Shown: piece after piece, positions 53,427-61,864 of the stretch
Position numbering within the stretch: the first letter of the stretch is position 1
Layout: each line of letters starts with the position of its first letter
Assembly (NCBI RefSeq): GCF_900109775.1
Contig: NZ_FOAX01000001.1
Location: forward strand, 1,240,001-1,304,000
DNA from: Pseudoxanthomonas sp. GM95
Lineage (GTDB): Bacteria; Pseudomonadota; Gammaproteobacteria; Xanthomonadales; Xanthomonadaceae
Reading direction: 5' to 3'
Length of the DNA stretch: 64,000 nucleotides
Notes under the pieces: model-generated
What the model was told of the DNA's origin: nothing
Seen by the model: only the letters and a program-made list of their open reading frames with translations
Databases searched by the model: none
Translations under genes and position numbers: made by a program

Positions 53427-53829
53427 GTGGCGTCCGTCGCGCTGGGTGCGCGGCATGCTGATCTTGCTGGGTGTGCTGTCGGTAGTGTCGCTGTTCGGCA
53501 GCGCGCTTCCGGCCTGGATGGCAGGTGTGCTGGCGGTGCCGGTGTTGGGGTTCGCTGGCCATGCACTGCGTCGGTATGGCCGGCAACCCGCGCGCATCCT
53601 GGTGATCCCGGGCGGAGATGCGTCGCCGATGCTGGATGGCATCGCGCTGGTGCGTTGCGCGCTGCAATGGCGCGGGCCGCTGGCCTTCCTGGCCTGGCAA
53701 GACGTGCAGGGCCGGCGCGGCCACTTGGCCTGGTGGCCCGATACGCTTGATGCACGCCAGCGACGTGAACTGCGTCTGGCCGCAGGCGATGCCGCGCTGT
53801 GCGCCACGATGGCGGCGATGGCACCATAG
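53377..53829 (+). CDS. ygfX: YgfX-like membrane protein
   Basis: The 150-residue product has two hydrophobic helices ([20 protein letters not shown] and [20 protein letters not shown]) and a soluble C-terminal part. This is the layout of YgfX/CptA, which in E. coli is encoded next to sdhE. The ATG at 53377 lies 50 bases inside sdhE. The E. coli protein was reported as a toxin affecting FtsZ/MreB and to interact with SdhE; its role is unsettled. Confidence 0.8.
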   Translation: MPRSHSSWKGSASCRLEWRPSRWVRGMLILLGVLSVVSLFGSALPAWMAGVLAVPVLGFAGHALRRYGRQPARILVIPGGDASPMLDGIALVRCALQWRGPLAFLAWQDVQGRRGHLAWWPDTLDARQRRELRLAAGDAALCATMAAMAP

Positions 53830-53877
53830 CGGGCCAACAGGTCGCTTCCGGGCCTGACTCTTTCATTGCAGGGCGCA

Positions 53878-55140
53878 ATGTTCAAACCCATTCCTGTCGC
53901 CATCGGCCTGCGTTACCTGCGCGCCAAGCGGCGCAACGGCTTCATCTCCTTCATCTCGCTGGCCTCGATCCTCGGCATCGCCCTGGGCGTGACCGTGCTG
54001 ATCACCACGCTGTCGGTGATGAGCGGTTTCCAGCGCGAGATCCGTGATCGCCTGCTGCAGATGACCGCGCACGCCACCGTCAGCGCGGCCGGCCAGCCGA
54101 TGCAGGACTGGCCGCTCGCGGTGAAGATGGCGCTGGAAGATCCGCGCGTGGCGGGCGCCGCGCCGTACGTGGACAGCGAGGCGCTGATGACCGGCGCGGC
54201 CGAGCAGGGACAGGGCGCGTTGGTGCGCGGCATCGTGCCGGACCAGGAAGAGCACGTCTCGGTACTGGCCCAGAAGATGGACGCCGGCTCGATCGACACG
54301 CTGCAGCCTGGCAAGTTCAACATCCTGCTGGGCAGCGAGCTGGCGGTGTGGCTGGGGGTGCGCGTGGGCGACACGGTCAACGTGGCGACCACCGAGATGA
54401 CTAGCACGCCGATGGGCGCGATCCCACGCGCCAAGCGCTTTACCGTTACCGGCATCTTTACCGTGGGCTACAACGACGTGGACAAGGGCATGGCCTTCGT
54501 CCATATGCAGGACATGCAGGCGCTCAAGCGCATGGGCAGCGGGGTCAGCGGCGTGCGCCTGATGCTGCACGACATGAACCAGTCCTGGCAGGTCGCGCGC
54601 GACCTGGCCGGACGCCTGCAGCAGCTCGGGCCTTATCCGTATCGCATCAGCGACTGGACCAGTGAGAATGCCAACCTCTACCAGTCGCTGAAGATGGAGA
54701 AGACGGTGATGGGCATCCTGCTGTCGCTGATCATCGCGATGGGTGCCTTCAACCTGGTCTCCTCGCAGGTGATGCTGGTGACCGACAAGCAGGCCGACAT
54801 CGCCATCCTGCGCACGCTGGGCCTGACCCCGCGCGGGGTGATGCAGGTGTTCATGGTGCAGGGCACGCTGATTGGTGTGATCGGCACGGTGGCCGGCGTG
54901 ATCGGCGGTCTCACCCTGACCATGAACCTGGAGCGCATCCTCGAGCTGATCGAGCATGTGTTCAAGGTGACGCTGCTGCCGTCGGACGTGTACTACATCA
55001 CCGGCCTGCCGTACGACCTCAACCCGCACGAGATCGTGCTGATTGCTTTCATCGCGCTGGGCATGAGTTTCCTGGCCACGCTGTACCCGGCGTGGCGCGC
55101 GGCGCGTACCGATCCGGCCGAGGCCCTGCGCTATGAATGA
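53878..55140 (+). CDS. lolC: LolC/LolE-type lipoprotein-releasing permease
   Basis: The 420-residue inner-membrane subunit releases outer-membrane lipoproteins to LolA. The start [20 protein letters not shown] leads into a first helix ([20 protein letters not shown]) and a large periplasmic domain (about 50-265). Three C-terminal helices follow ([20 protein letters not shown]). It overlaps lolD by 8 bases. No second permease follows, so it may act as a homodimer (LolF style). Confidence 0.9.
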   Translation: MFKPIPVAIGLRYLRAKRRNGFISFISLASILGIALGVTVLITTLSVMSGFQREIRDRLLQMTAHATVSAAGQPMQDWPLAVKMALEDPRVAGAAPYVDSEALMTGAAEQGQGALVRGIVPDQEEHVSVLAQKMDAGSIDTLQPGKFNILLGSELAVWLGVRVGDTVNVATTEMTSTPMGAIPRAKRFTVTGIFTVGYNDVDKGMAFVHMQDMQALKRMGSGVSGVRLMLHDMNQSWQVARDLAGRLQQLGPYPYRISDWTSENANLYQSLKMEKTVMGILLSLIIAMGAFNLVSSQVMLVTDKQADIAILRTLGLTPRGVMQVFMVQGTLIGVIGTVAGVIGGLTLTMNLERILELIEHVFKVTLLPSDVYYITGLPYDLNPHEIVLIAFIALGMSFLATLYPAWRAARTDPAEALRYE

Positions 55141-55840
55141 CATGACCCCACACGCCGACGGCACCGTGATCCGCGCTGAAGCGCTGGCCAAGACCTACGC
55201 CGAAGGCAAGATGAAGACGCCGGTGTTCGACGGGCTGGAGCTGGCGGTCGAGGCCGGCGAGACCGTCGCCATCGTCGGTGCTTCCGGCGCCGGCAAGAGC
55301 ACGCTGTTGCACCTGCTGGGTGGACTGGATACGCCGACCTCGGGCGAGGTGTTCGTGGCCGGGCAGCAGATGTCCAAGCTGTCCAACTCGGCGCGTGGCC
55401 AGCTGCGCAACCGGGCGCTGGGCTTCGTCTACCAGTTCCACCACCTGCTGCCCGAGTTCACCGCGCTGGAAAACGTGATGATGCCCGTCGCCCTGGGCGG
55501 CCAGGACATGGCCACTGCCAAACAGCGCGCCGCGGCGCTGCTGGAGCAGGTCGGCCTGGGGCATCGCCTGGAGCACAAGCCGGGCGAGCTCTCCGGCGGT
55601 GAGCGCCAGCGCGCGGCCGTGGCCCGTGCCCTGGTCAATCGGCCTGCCTGCGTGCTCGGCGACGAGCCCACCGGCAACCTGGACGAGAAGACTGCCGCGA
55701 CGGTGTTCGACCTGATGCTGGAGCTCAACCGCGCGCAGAAGACCAGCCTGGTGCTGGTCACCCACGACCGCCGTCTGGCCGCGCGCCTGGACCGCACGCT
55801 GGAGCTGCACCAGGGCAAGCTGCGCCCGATCGTGCTCTAA
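55133..55840 (+). CDS. lolD: Lipoprotein-releasing ABC transporter ATP-binding protein
   Basis: The 235-residue ATPase has Walker [11 protein letters not shown]-loop [10 protein letters not shown], signature LSGGERQR, Walker [12 protein letters not shown] and a switch His in LVTHDRR. Powers lipoprotein extraction with the upstream permease. Confidence 0.95.
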   Translation: MNDMTPHADGTVIRAEALAKTYAEGKMKTPVFDGLELAVEAGETVAIVGASGAGKSTLLHLLGGLDTPTSGEVFVAGQQMSKLSNSARGQLRNRALGFVYQFHHLLPEFTALENVMMPVALGGQDMATAKQRAAALLEQVGLGHRLEHKPGELSGGERQRAAVARALVNRPACVLGDEPTGNLDEKTAATVFDLMLELNRAQKTSLVLVTHDRRLAARLDRTLELHQGKLRPIVL

Positions 55841-55854
55841 GCAGGCCAGGAAAG

Positions 55855-55884
55855 TTGGCAAGCGCCGGCAACGGCCGGTAGAAT
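55855..55884 (+). promoter_or_regulatory. Promoter of the tRNA-Ala gene
   Basis: TTGGCA (55855-55860) and TAGAAT (55879-55884) are 18 bases apart, placing the start about 3 bases before the mature tRNA 5' end. It begins just past the lolD stop. Confidence 0.7.
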
Positions 55885-55893
55885 CGCAGGCAC

Positions 55894-55969
55894 GGGGCCA
55901 TAGCTCAGCTGGGAGAGCGCGTCGTTCGCATCGACGAGGTCAGGAGTTCGATCCTCCTTGGCTCCACCA
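55894..55969 (+). tRNA. tRNA-Ala (anticodon CGC)
   Basis: The 76-base cloverleaf has a 7-bp acceptor (GGGGCCA / TGGCTCC, one G-U) and a D arm GCTC/GAGC. The anticodon stem is CGTCG/CGACG with loop TTCGCAT (anticodon CGC at 55927-55929), and the T arm is AGGAG-TTCGATC-CTCCT. A73 and a genomically encoded CCA end the gene. It reads GCG codons, which are frequent in these GC-rich genes. Confidence 0.95.
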
Positions 55970-55977
55970 CTTTCAAG

Positions 55978-56002
55978 AAGCCGCCTTCGGGCGGCTTTTT
56001 TT
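55978..56002 (+). terminator. Intrinsic terminator after tRNA-Ala
   Basis: An 8-bp stem (AAGCCGCC / GGCGGCTT, loop TTCG) with a T-run begins 8 bases after the tRNA CCA end. Confidence 0.9.
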
Positions 56003-56158
56003 GTTGCCGCTTTCCGCAGGTCATGTCGCGCCGGGATGCGGCTCCCATTGCATGCCCGAAACCCGGCGCAGGCCCGATCTGTGACGCAGGTTTTTCGCCG
56101 TGACGCGCCGCCGCCAGTTGCGCGACCATGGCGCGCAAGCCGCGAACAAGGCATCGAA

Positions 56159-56686
56159 ATGAGCGAGCAGGAACAGGGGCAGTCCGGGGCGCAGGACCGG
56201 GCGCGCGAGGTTGAACAGGTTGCGTTGTTGGTGCCGGGCCTCAACGACGTGCTGGAGCAGGTGCTGCACATGACCGGCATGCGCTTCGCCGCGGTGGCGC
56301 GGGTGACCGAAAGCCGCTGGACCGCGCTGGCGGTGCTGGATCGCTGGCAGTTCGGCCTGAAGCCGGGCGATGACCTGGTGATTGAGAAGACGATCTGCAA
56401 CGAAGTGCGCAAGCACCGCCAGGTCGTGGCCTTCAGCCATGCCAGCGCCGATCCGCGTTTTGCCTCGCATCCATTGCCGGCGCTCTACGGATTCGAAAGC
56501 CACGTCTCGGTGCCGATCTATCTGGAGAGCGGCGAGATGTTCGGCACACTGTGCGCTCTGGACCCGGAGCCGCGAATGGTGACCGACGCGCTGGTCGGCG
56601 AGATCGTCGAACTGGCCGGCCTGATCGGCGGCACGCTCAGCCAGGATCTGGCGGCTGTGGACGTCGATGGTCGTAGCGCCGCATAA
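56159..56686 (+). CDS. GAF-domain protein A
   Basis: The 175-residue cytosolic protein is a single GAF domain. Landmarks are VLHMTGMRFAAVARVTESRW, KTICNEVRKHRQVVAFSHAS, HPLPALYGFESHVSVPIYL and GTLCALDPEP. The Gln/Glu-rich first 20 residues may be disordered. No effector domain, so it is either a small-ligand binder or a partner of a kinase or cyclase. Paralogous to the protein at 56861. Start at 56159 (MSEQEQGQS). Confidence 0.82.
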   Translation: MSEQEQGQSGAQDRAREVEQVALLVPGLNDVLEQVLHMTGMRFAAVARVTESRWTALAVLDRWQFGLKPGDDLVIEKTICNEVRKHRQVVAFSHASADPRFASHPLPALYGFESHVSVPIYLESGEMFGTLCALDPEPRMVTDALVGEIVELAGLIGGTLSQDLAAVDVDGRSAA

Positions 56687-56860
56687 GCCGATGGCGCGGA
56701 CACCCGGATCCTTTGCCAGATGTGCGCGCCGGCATTGCCCAAGTTCGCCTGCTGGAAAGCGCCATTACCCTCGACGCAGCGCGGGACCGGCGTGCTGGCA
56801 CGCCGTCATGGCGCGGCGCATGATGCGGAACCGATCGGCCGCCGTACCTGGGAACCTGAC

Positions 56861-57727
56861 GTGTCCTTCGATCAAGCCCGCCTCACCTTAGGACTGACGC
56901 ACCCGCAGATCGTGGGCTTCGACCTGCCGTCGCCGATGGCGCAGGGGCGAGGGCAGCAGGGCGATGTGCTGGTGGCCATGCTCGACGGGATTCCTGCGGT
57001 GGAATGGCGCCAGTGCTTCCTGCAGGAGGCCGCGCGACGCGTTTCCCAGCGCCAGGTGGCGGACCTGCGCCTGGTCGGTGCCACGATCGCGTCGGTGGCC
57101 GGCAGCGTGGAACTTCGCTTGCTGCCTGCGCTGTTGCAGGACGTGGTCTTCCTGGTGAATGTCCGTTGCCAGCGCCTGCTGGCGGCCGGCAGTGCGTTGC
57201 CGGCCGGCGCGCCCGTGCCGACCGGCGACGCGGATGCAACGGATTTCAGGCAGGAGGAAGTCCGGCACGTGGCGCAGACGCCGGGCATGCAGCACACCCT
57301 GGAGCGAGTCGCAGCAATCACCGGGATGCGGTTCGTCGCCATCGCCCGCATTGCCGACAAGCGCTGGACTGCGCTGGCCGTCCACGACCTGCTCAACTTC
57401 GGCCTGCATCCAGGGCAGGACCTGCTGTTGGAGTCGACCATCTGCAACGAGATCCGCGGCCACGGCCAGGTCGTGACCTTCAATCAGGCCAGTACCGACA
57501 AGCGCTTCGCCACGCATCCAACGCCGGCGCTGTATGGCTTCGAAAGCTATATCTCGGTGCCGTTGATCCTGGAGGACGGCGAATTCTTCGGCACGCTGTT
57601 CGCGCTGGACATCGCGCCGGCCGCGCTCGATGCGGCGGCCATCGCCGACGTGACGGCGCTGGCCAGGGAGTTGGCGCGCTCGCTCAGTGCGGTGCTACAG
57701 GCAGAGCAGGCCACCGCGCAGTCCTGA
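56861..57727 (+). CDS. GAF-domain protein B with an N-terminal unknown domain
   Basis: The 288-residue product has an unrecognised N-terminal region (about 1-115; FLQEAARRVSQRQVADLRLV is helical). A C-terminal GAF domain (about 135-285) is close to the neighbour: AAITGMRFVAIARIADKRWT, STICNEIRGHGQVVTFNQAS, YGFESYISVPLILEDGEFFG. The likely start is GTG 56861; an upstream in-frame run is Arg/Cys-rich. Probably a sensor pair with the preceding gene (174 bases apart). Confidence 0.78.
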   Translation: MSFDQARLTLGLTHPQIVGFDLPSPMAQGRGQQGDVLVAMLDGIPAVEWRQCFLQEAARRVSQRQVADLRLVGATIASVAGSVELRLLPALLQDVVFLVNVRCQRLLAAGSALPAGAPVPTGDADATDFRQEEVRHVAQTPGMQHTLERVAAITGMRFVAIARIADKRWTALAVHDLLNFGLHPGQDLLLESTICNEIRGHGQVVTFNQASTDKRFATHPTPALYGFESYISVPLILEDGEFFGTLFALDIAPAALDAAAIADVTALARELARSLSAVLQAEQATAQS

Positions 57728-57760
57728 TCGGTGCGCGCGTGGTTGCCCCAGATCAAAACA

Positions 57761-57785
57761 AAAGCCCGCCGGATGGCGGGCCTTT
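57761..57785. terminator. Bidirectional terminator between GAF and AraC genes
   Basis: A hairpin (AAAGCCCGCC / GGCGGGCCTTT, one bulged C) lies between convergent stops at 57727 and 57828. Confidence 0.7.
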
Positions 57786-57827
57786 GCGTTGCGCGATGGC
57801 GCAATGCCACCGCACGAAACGCCGCCC

Positions 57828-58757
57828 TCAGGCGGCGCGACGATGGTTCTGCGTATCGCGCGGCAGCTCGCCGAAGGCGCGGCGATAGCCGGCCGAGAAG
57901 CGCGACATGTCCCAGATGCCGCAGTTCATCGCCACCGAACTGATCGAGCGCCGTCCACCGTCGGGCGCGGACAGGCTGCAGCAGGCCGCCGACAGGCGCA
58001 GTGCCGATAGGTAGCGATTGGGCGAGATGCCGGCGAACTCGAAGAACACGTTCTGCAGCGTGCGCGGACTGATGCCGGCGGCGCTGCACAGGTCCTTGAT
58101 GTAGATCTCCTCGCGCATGTGGCCGCGCGCAAAGTCCTCGGCCTGGCGGAAGGAGATGTAGCGCACCCGGCGCGCGTGGCTGGCGATGATCTTGTCCAGC
58201 GGGCTGGCGGCCGCTACGGCTTCGGCATGGGCGCGCGCGATGGCTTTCAGTTCCTGCGTGGTGACGGCGTCAGCGGCCTGGCGCAGGCTGCGGTCCAGGC
58301 TGCGATAGCGCGCGTGGATCGGATGCTCGGGCGTGGTGGCGATGATCGCCGGCAGGTGCTGGCGCGAGAGGCCGCCGCAATAAGGCGCGAGCAGCTCGGT
58401 GCGGATCAACAGATGGGTCACGATCGTGCCTGGTTCCAGCACCATTTCGTTGGGCATGCCCGGCAGCAGGGTGAGCAGCTGCCCTTCGCTCAAGGTGGTG
58501 CCCTGGTACCAGCTGGTGTCGCTGCCAACCGCATGCACGTACATCAACATGCACCAGCCATCGGGCAGGGCAAAGCTGGCGCGCGAGCGAAAGCCCATGG
58601 TGCAGGTGACGGCCGACAGCTCGCCCACGCGGCACTGGTGCAGGTCCAGGTGCGGGCCGGGACCGTCCAGCACGATCAGTTGCAGGTCGCAGACCTGGAG
58701 TTGCTGGCACAGGTCGAACAGGTTGTGGCGTGCGAAGACTTCAGTCGACTCGCGCAT
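57828..58757 (-). CDS. AraC-family transcriptional regulator
   Basis: The 309-residue regulator has a variable N-terminal sensing part (about 1-190) and a C-terminal double HTH: YIKDLCSAAGISPRTLQNVF and GIWDMSRFSAGYRRAFGELP. Ligand unknown; unusually for the family the second helix segment is preceded by a Cys-rich turn (SAACCSLSAP). Confidence 0.85.
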   Translation of the reverse strand: MRESTEVFARHNLFDLCQQLQVCDLQLIVLDGPGPHLDLHQCRVGELSAVTCTMGFRSRASFALPDGWCMLMYVHAVGSDTSWYQGTTLSEGQLLTLLPGMPNEMVLEPGTIVTHLLIRTELLAPYCGGLSRQHLPAIIATTPEHPIHARYRSLDRSLRQAADAVTTQELKAIARAHAEAVAAASPLDKIIASHARRVRYISFRQAEDFARGHMREEIYIKDLCSAAGISPRTLQNVFFEFAGISPNRYLSALRLSAACCSLSAPDGGRRSISSVAMNCGIWDMSRFSAGYRRAFGELPRDTQNHRRAA

Positions 58758-59075
58758 GGGCGCCTTGGCGGATCTACCTCCGCCGGGATTGGGGTCACTG
58801 GGCTTTAAACAGGATTCGTGCCAAATCCTGAAACCCTTTCAACGCGGTCGTTACGAGGCCTTGCTTTGCTTATTTGGAAGCGCTTTACCGCATGGGTGTG
58901 CGCTGGTTCTCTTAATGTTTGGGCAACATGTCTTTCATGAAAATAACTGCGATCGATTGCTCGGTTGCATGTTGGCCTTCCGCGGTGGGACTGGTTTGGA
59001 CGGCTCAGGTCACTGTGGGAGATCGCTCACAGAAGCGTCACAAAGCACCGGCGTGTAGACGCTCAGTGCGAAGAC
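58758..59075. other. 318-base intergenic region with lower GC
   Basis: The stretch upstream of the AraC gene and beyond the Lrp stop is noticeably richer in A/T than its surroundings (for example around 58850-58960). No open frame looks coding and no tRNA or strong terminator is seen. It presumably holds the AraC promoter and operator. Confidence 0.5.
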
Positions 59076-59615
59076 TCAGGAAGGCAGCGCTGCCGGATCG
59101 AACGCCGCGCCATCGGTCGGCGCCTTGACGGCCTTGGTCACGACGTAGGTGTAGTAGCGCTCGATGCCCAGGTCTTCCTGCAGCAGGCCTTCCATGAAGG
59201 TCTGGTAGTGCTCGATGTCGCGGCACTGGATCATCGCGATGAAGTCGATGCCGCCGCCGGTGGCGTAGCAGAAGGCCACTTCTGGCGCATCGCACATGCG
59301 CTGGGCGAAGCTGCGCATGGAGTGCGCGGTGTGGTGGCCCAGTACGATCTGCACCAGCACCTGGCTGCTGCGGAACATGCGCTGCCAGTCGATGATCGCG
59401 CGATAGCCGCGGATCAGGCCGGCCGCTTCCAGCTTGCGCACGCGCTCCCAGGCCGGGGTGATCGACAGGTTGATCTGCTCGGCCAGGCTGGACTTGGTGA
59501 TCCGCGCATCGGTGGAGAGGATGCGCAGGATCTTCAGGTCATAGCGGTCCAGGCGGAGCCCGTCATTGCCGCGCAGCAGGCGTAGGTCATCGCTGGAGGA
59601 AACGTCGGAATGCAT
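59076..59615 (-). CDS. Lrp/AsnC-family transcriptional regulator
   Basis: The 179-residue regulator has an N-terminal HTH (LDRYDLKILRILSTDARITK; ITPAWERVRKLEAAGLIRGY) and a RAM ligand-binding domain (VLVQIVLGHHTAHS; CYATGGGIDFIAMIQCRD). It is longer than E. coli Lrp (164) by an N-terminal extension. Amino-acid responsive by family. Same strand as the downstream-lying AraC gene but separated by over 300 bases. Confidence 0.88.
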   Translation of the reverse strand: MHSDVSSSDDLRLLRGNDGLRLDRYDLKILRILSTDARITKSSLAEQINLSITPAWERVRKLEAAGLIRGYRAIIDWQRMFRSSQVLVQIVLGHHTAHSMRSFAQRMCDAPEVAFCYATGGGIDFIAMIQCRDIEHYQTFMEGLLQEDLGIERYYTYVVTKAVKAPTDGAAFDPAALPS

Positions 59616-59731
59616 AAGCAGGGCGCTGCAGGGATGGGGCGGACGACAGGCGCGTCAGGATAGGGAAAGGTGATCCGGCACGCGCCGATGCACCGGGCTA
59701 GAGATCGGCTGGAATGCGAGTCTCGCTGCGC

Positions 59732-61690
59732 TCATTCGCTCGCGCCAGCACCGCTGACGACGGGCAACACCACGGCGCTGCCATCGCTGCCGCCCAGCTT
59801 CACCGTGATGGTGGCCTTGCGGTAGTCCTGCGGCTGGGCCAGGAAGATGTTGTCCACATAGGTCTGCGGATTGCGGTCGTACAGCGGGAACCAGGTCGAC
59901 TGCACCTGCACCATCACCCGATGCCCGGGCAGGAAGGTGTGGTTGGCATTGGGCAGGTTGAAGCCGATGCCGACCGGCGTGTTGGCCGGGATCGCGCTGG
60001 GATGCGCGAAGCTGTCGCGATAGCGGCCGCGCAGAATGTCGGCCGAGACCATCAGCTGGTAGCCGCCCATCTTCGGATCGGCCGGGGTGACGTCGGGATA
60101 GACGTCGATCAGCTTCACCACGAAGTCGCCATCGGTGCCGGTCGTGGACAGGGTCAGGTTGACCTTGGGCACGCCGCTGATGCGCAGCGGCTGGGTCAGG
60201 ACGTCGGTGACGAAGGTCAGCACGTCCGGGCGCGAGGACGCTTCGCGCTGGTCGGTGACCAGCCAGTGCGGCCAGGGATTGTTGTCGTACCCCTGGTCGG
60301 CGATCGGGCGTGGCAGGAACGGCACCGGCTTGGCCGGATCGGACAGGTATTCGGCGCTGCCCGGCGTGGCCTGCGCGGTGAAACTCGCGCTGCCGCCGTC
60401 TTCCAGGTAAAGCGACGCAGGCTTGATGCTACAGCCCTTGGCGCAGCCCAGCGGCCAGGCCTTGAGATGTTCCCAGTGGTTCTCGCCGGTGCGGAACACG
60501 GTGACCGGCGCGACCTGCATCGGCGGCGCGTCATCCATCAGGTAATGGTCCAGGAACGGCCGCAGCACATCCTTGCGGAAGCTGGCCGCGGTATCGCTGC
60601 CGAACTGGATATCGCCCAGCTTGCTGCCGTCCTCGCGCTGGCCACCGTGGTTCCACGGGCCCATCACCAGGAACACCTTGTCGTTGCCGGTGTCCTTGGG
60701 TTCGATCGCGTTGTAGACGGCCATCGCGCCGTAGATGTCCTCCTGGTCCCACAGGCCGTGGACCAGCATCACCGGCACCTTGAGCGGCTCTTTTGCGAGC
60801 AGTTTGTCGACCGCCTGTTCCTGCCAGAACGCGTCGTAGGCCGGGTACGCCAGCAGCTTACGGAAGAAGCCGTTCTGGTCCATCCCGCGTGACTTGCCCA
60901 GCACGCCGGCGGCGCCAGCCTTGAGGTAGAAGTCGTACTCGTCGGTCATGGTGTTCACCCAGTTGAGGGTGTTGCCGCGCGAGTTCACCTGGTCGTAGAT
61001 GTAGGGCAGGCCGATCTGGCGGAAGGCGCCGTGATGGAACCAGTCGTCGCCCATCCAGCCATCGACCATCGGGTTCATCGGGATGGCCACCTTCAGCGCC
61101 GGGTGCGGATGGAACAGCGCCATCAGGCTGGTGAAGCCATCGTAGGAAATGCCCAGGATGCCGACCTTGGCGTTGCTCTCCGGCACGTGCTTGACCAGCC
61201 AGTCGATGGTGTCCCAGGTATCGGTGGAATGGTCGACGGTGCTGTCGTTGAGCGGGCCGACCTGCGGCCGGTTCATCACGTAGTCGCCTTCCGAGCCGTA
61301 CTTGCCGCGGATGTCCTGGACCACGCGGATGTAGCCATCCTTGTTGAACAGCTCGGGGAAGTTGTCGTAGCCCTGCAGCACCGCGCTGAGCTGGTTGCTC
61401 TTGGCCTGGTTGGTCATGCCCTCGGCGTCGTAGGGCGTGCGGGTGAGCAGCATCGGCGCGTGGTGCGCGCCTTTGGGGATCAGGATGATGGTGTGCAGCT
61501 TGACCCCGTCGCGCATCGGGATATCGACGATGCGCCGTTCAAAATCGGCCTGCGGATCGTTGACCACGTAGTCCGCGGCGCGATCGCTGGCCGCGGTGCC
61601 CGTGGTCTGGGCGGATCCGATGGGCGCCGTCGTCAGCCCGATCAGGGCGGCCAGGCAGGTGGCAAGGGCAGTGCGCGACAGGTGCTGCAT
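59732..61690 (-). CDS. CocE/NonD hydrolase, alpha-amino-acid ester hydrolase-like
   Basis: The 652-residue enzyme has a signal peptide (ALATCLAALIGLTTAPIGSA). The alpha/beta-hydrolase core has the nucleophile in GISYDGF (GxSYxG), an Asp in VHGLWDQED and a His in GPWNHGG. The C-terminal jelly-roll follows (from about 440). Size and motifs match alpha-amino-acid ester hydrolases of Xanthomonas and Acetobacter, which act on esters and beta-lactams with an alpha-amino acyl group. Natural substrate unknown. Start at 61690. Confidence 0.87.
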   Translation of the reverse strand: MQHLSRTALATCLAALIGLTTAPIGSAQTTGTAASDRAADYVVNDPQADFERRIVDIPMRDGVKLHTIILIPKGAHHAPMLLTRTPYDAEGMTNQAKSNQLSAVLQGYDNFPELFNKDGYIRVVQDIRGKYGSEGDYVMNRPQVGPLNDSTVDHSTDTWDTIDWLVKHVPESNAKVGILGISYDGFTSLMALFHPHPALKVAIPMNPMVDGWMGDDWFHHGAFRQIGLPYIYDQVNSRGNTLNWVNTMTDEYDFYLKAGAAGVLGKSRGMDQNGFFRKLLAYPAYDAFWQEQAVDKLLAKEPLKVPVMLVHGLWDQEDIYGAMAVYNAIEPKDTGNDKVFLVMGPWNHGGQREDGSKLGDIQFGSDTAASFRKDVLRPFLDHYLMDDAPPMQVAPVTVFRTGENHWEHLKAWPLGCAKGCSIKPASLYLEDGGSASFTAQATPGSAEYLSDPAKPVPFLPRPIADQGYDNNPWPHWLVTDQREASSRPDVLTFVTDVLTQPLRISGVPKVNLTLSTTGTDGDFVVKLIDVYPDVTPADPKMGGYQLMVSADILRGRYRDSFAHPSAIPANTPVGIGFNLPNANHTFLPGHRVMVQVQSTWFPLYDRNPQTYVDNIFLAQPQDYRKATITVKLGGSDGSAVVLPVVSGAGASE

Positions 61691-61833
61691 CCGACTCTCC
61701 GAGGGCGACAGGGCTGTCGCGCCTCCCAATGGCCGGCAGCGGATGAGCCGCTGCGCGCCGGGCCGAAAGTCGTGCGACGTCGCAGCGTAGCCTGTCGCCG
61801 GGTTCGGTGAAAGCGGTTACATGACAATTTTGA

Positions 61834-61858
61834 CGGGAAGCGGCGTGACCGCTTCCCG
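61834..61858 (-). terminator. Hairpin after rnd
   Basis: A 10-bp perfect stem (CGGGAAGCGG / CCGCTTCCCG, loop CGTGA) lies 7 bases past the rnd stop. The following T content is weak. Confidence 0.5.
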
Positions 61859-61864
61859 CAGGGC

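Noticed and set aside
55894-57727. tRNA-Ala as an integration site for a genomic island carrying the GAF genes
   Set aside because: No integrase, no repeat of the tRNA 3' end was seen downstream, and the GAF genes share the base composition of their neighbours.
58878-58885. AAGCGCTT palindrome, similar to LacI/GalR-type operator centres
   Set aside because: Only 8 bases are symmetric and the flanks break the pattern, so it is not distinguishable from chance.
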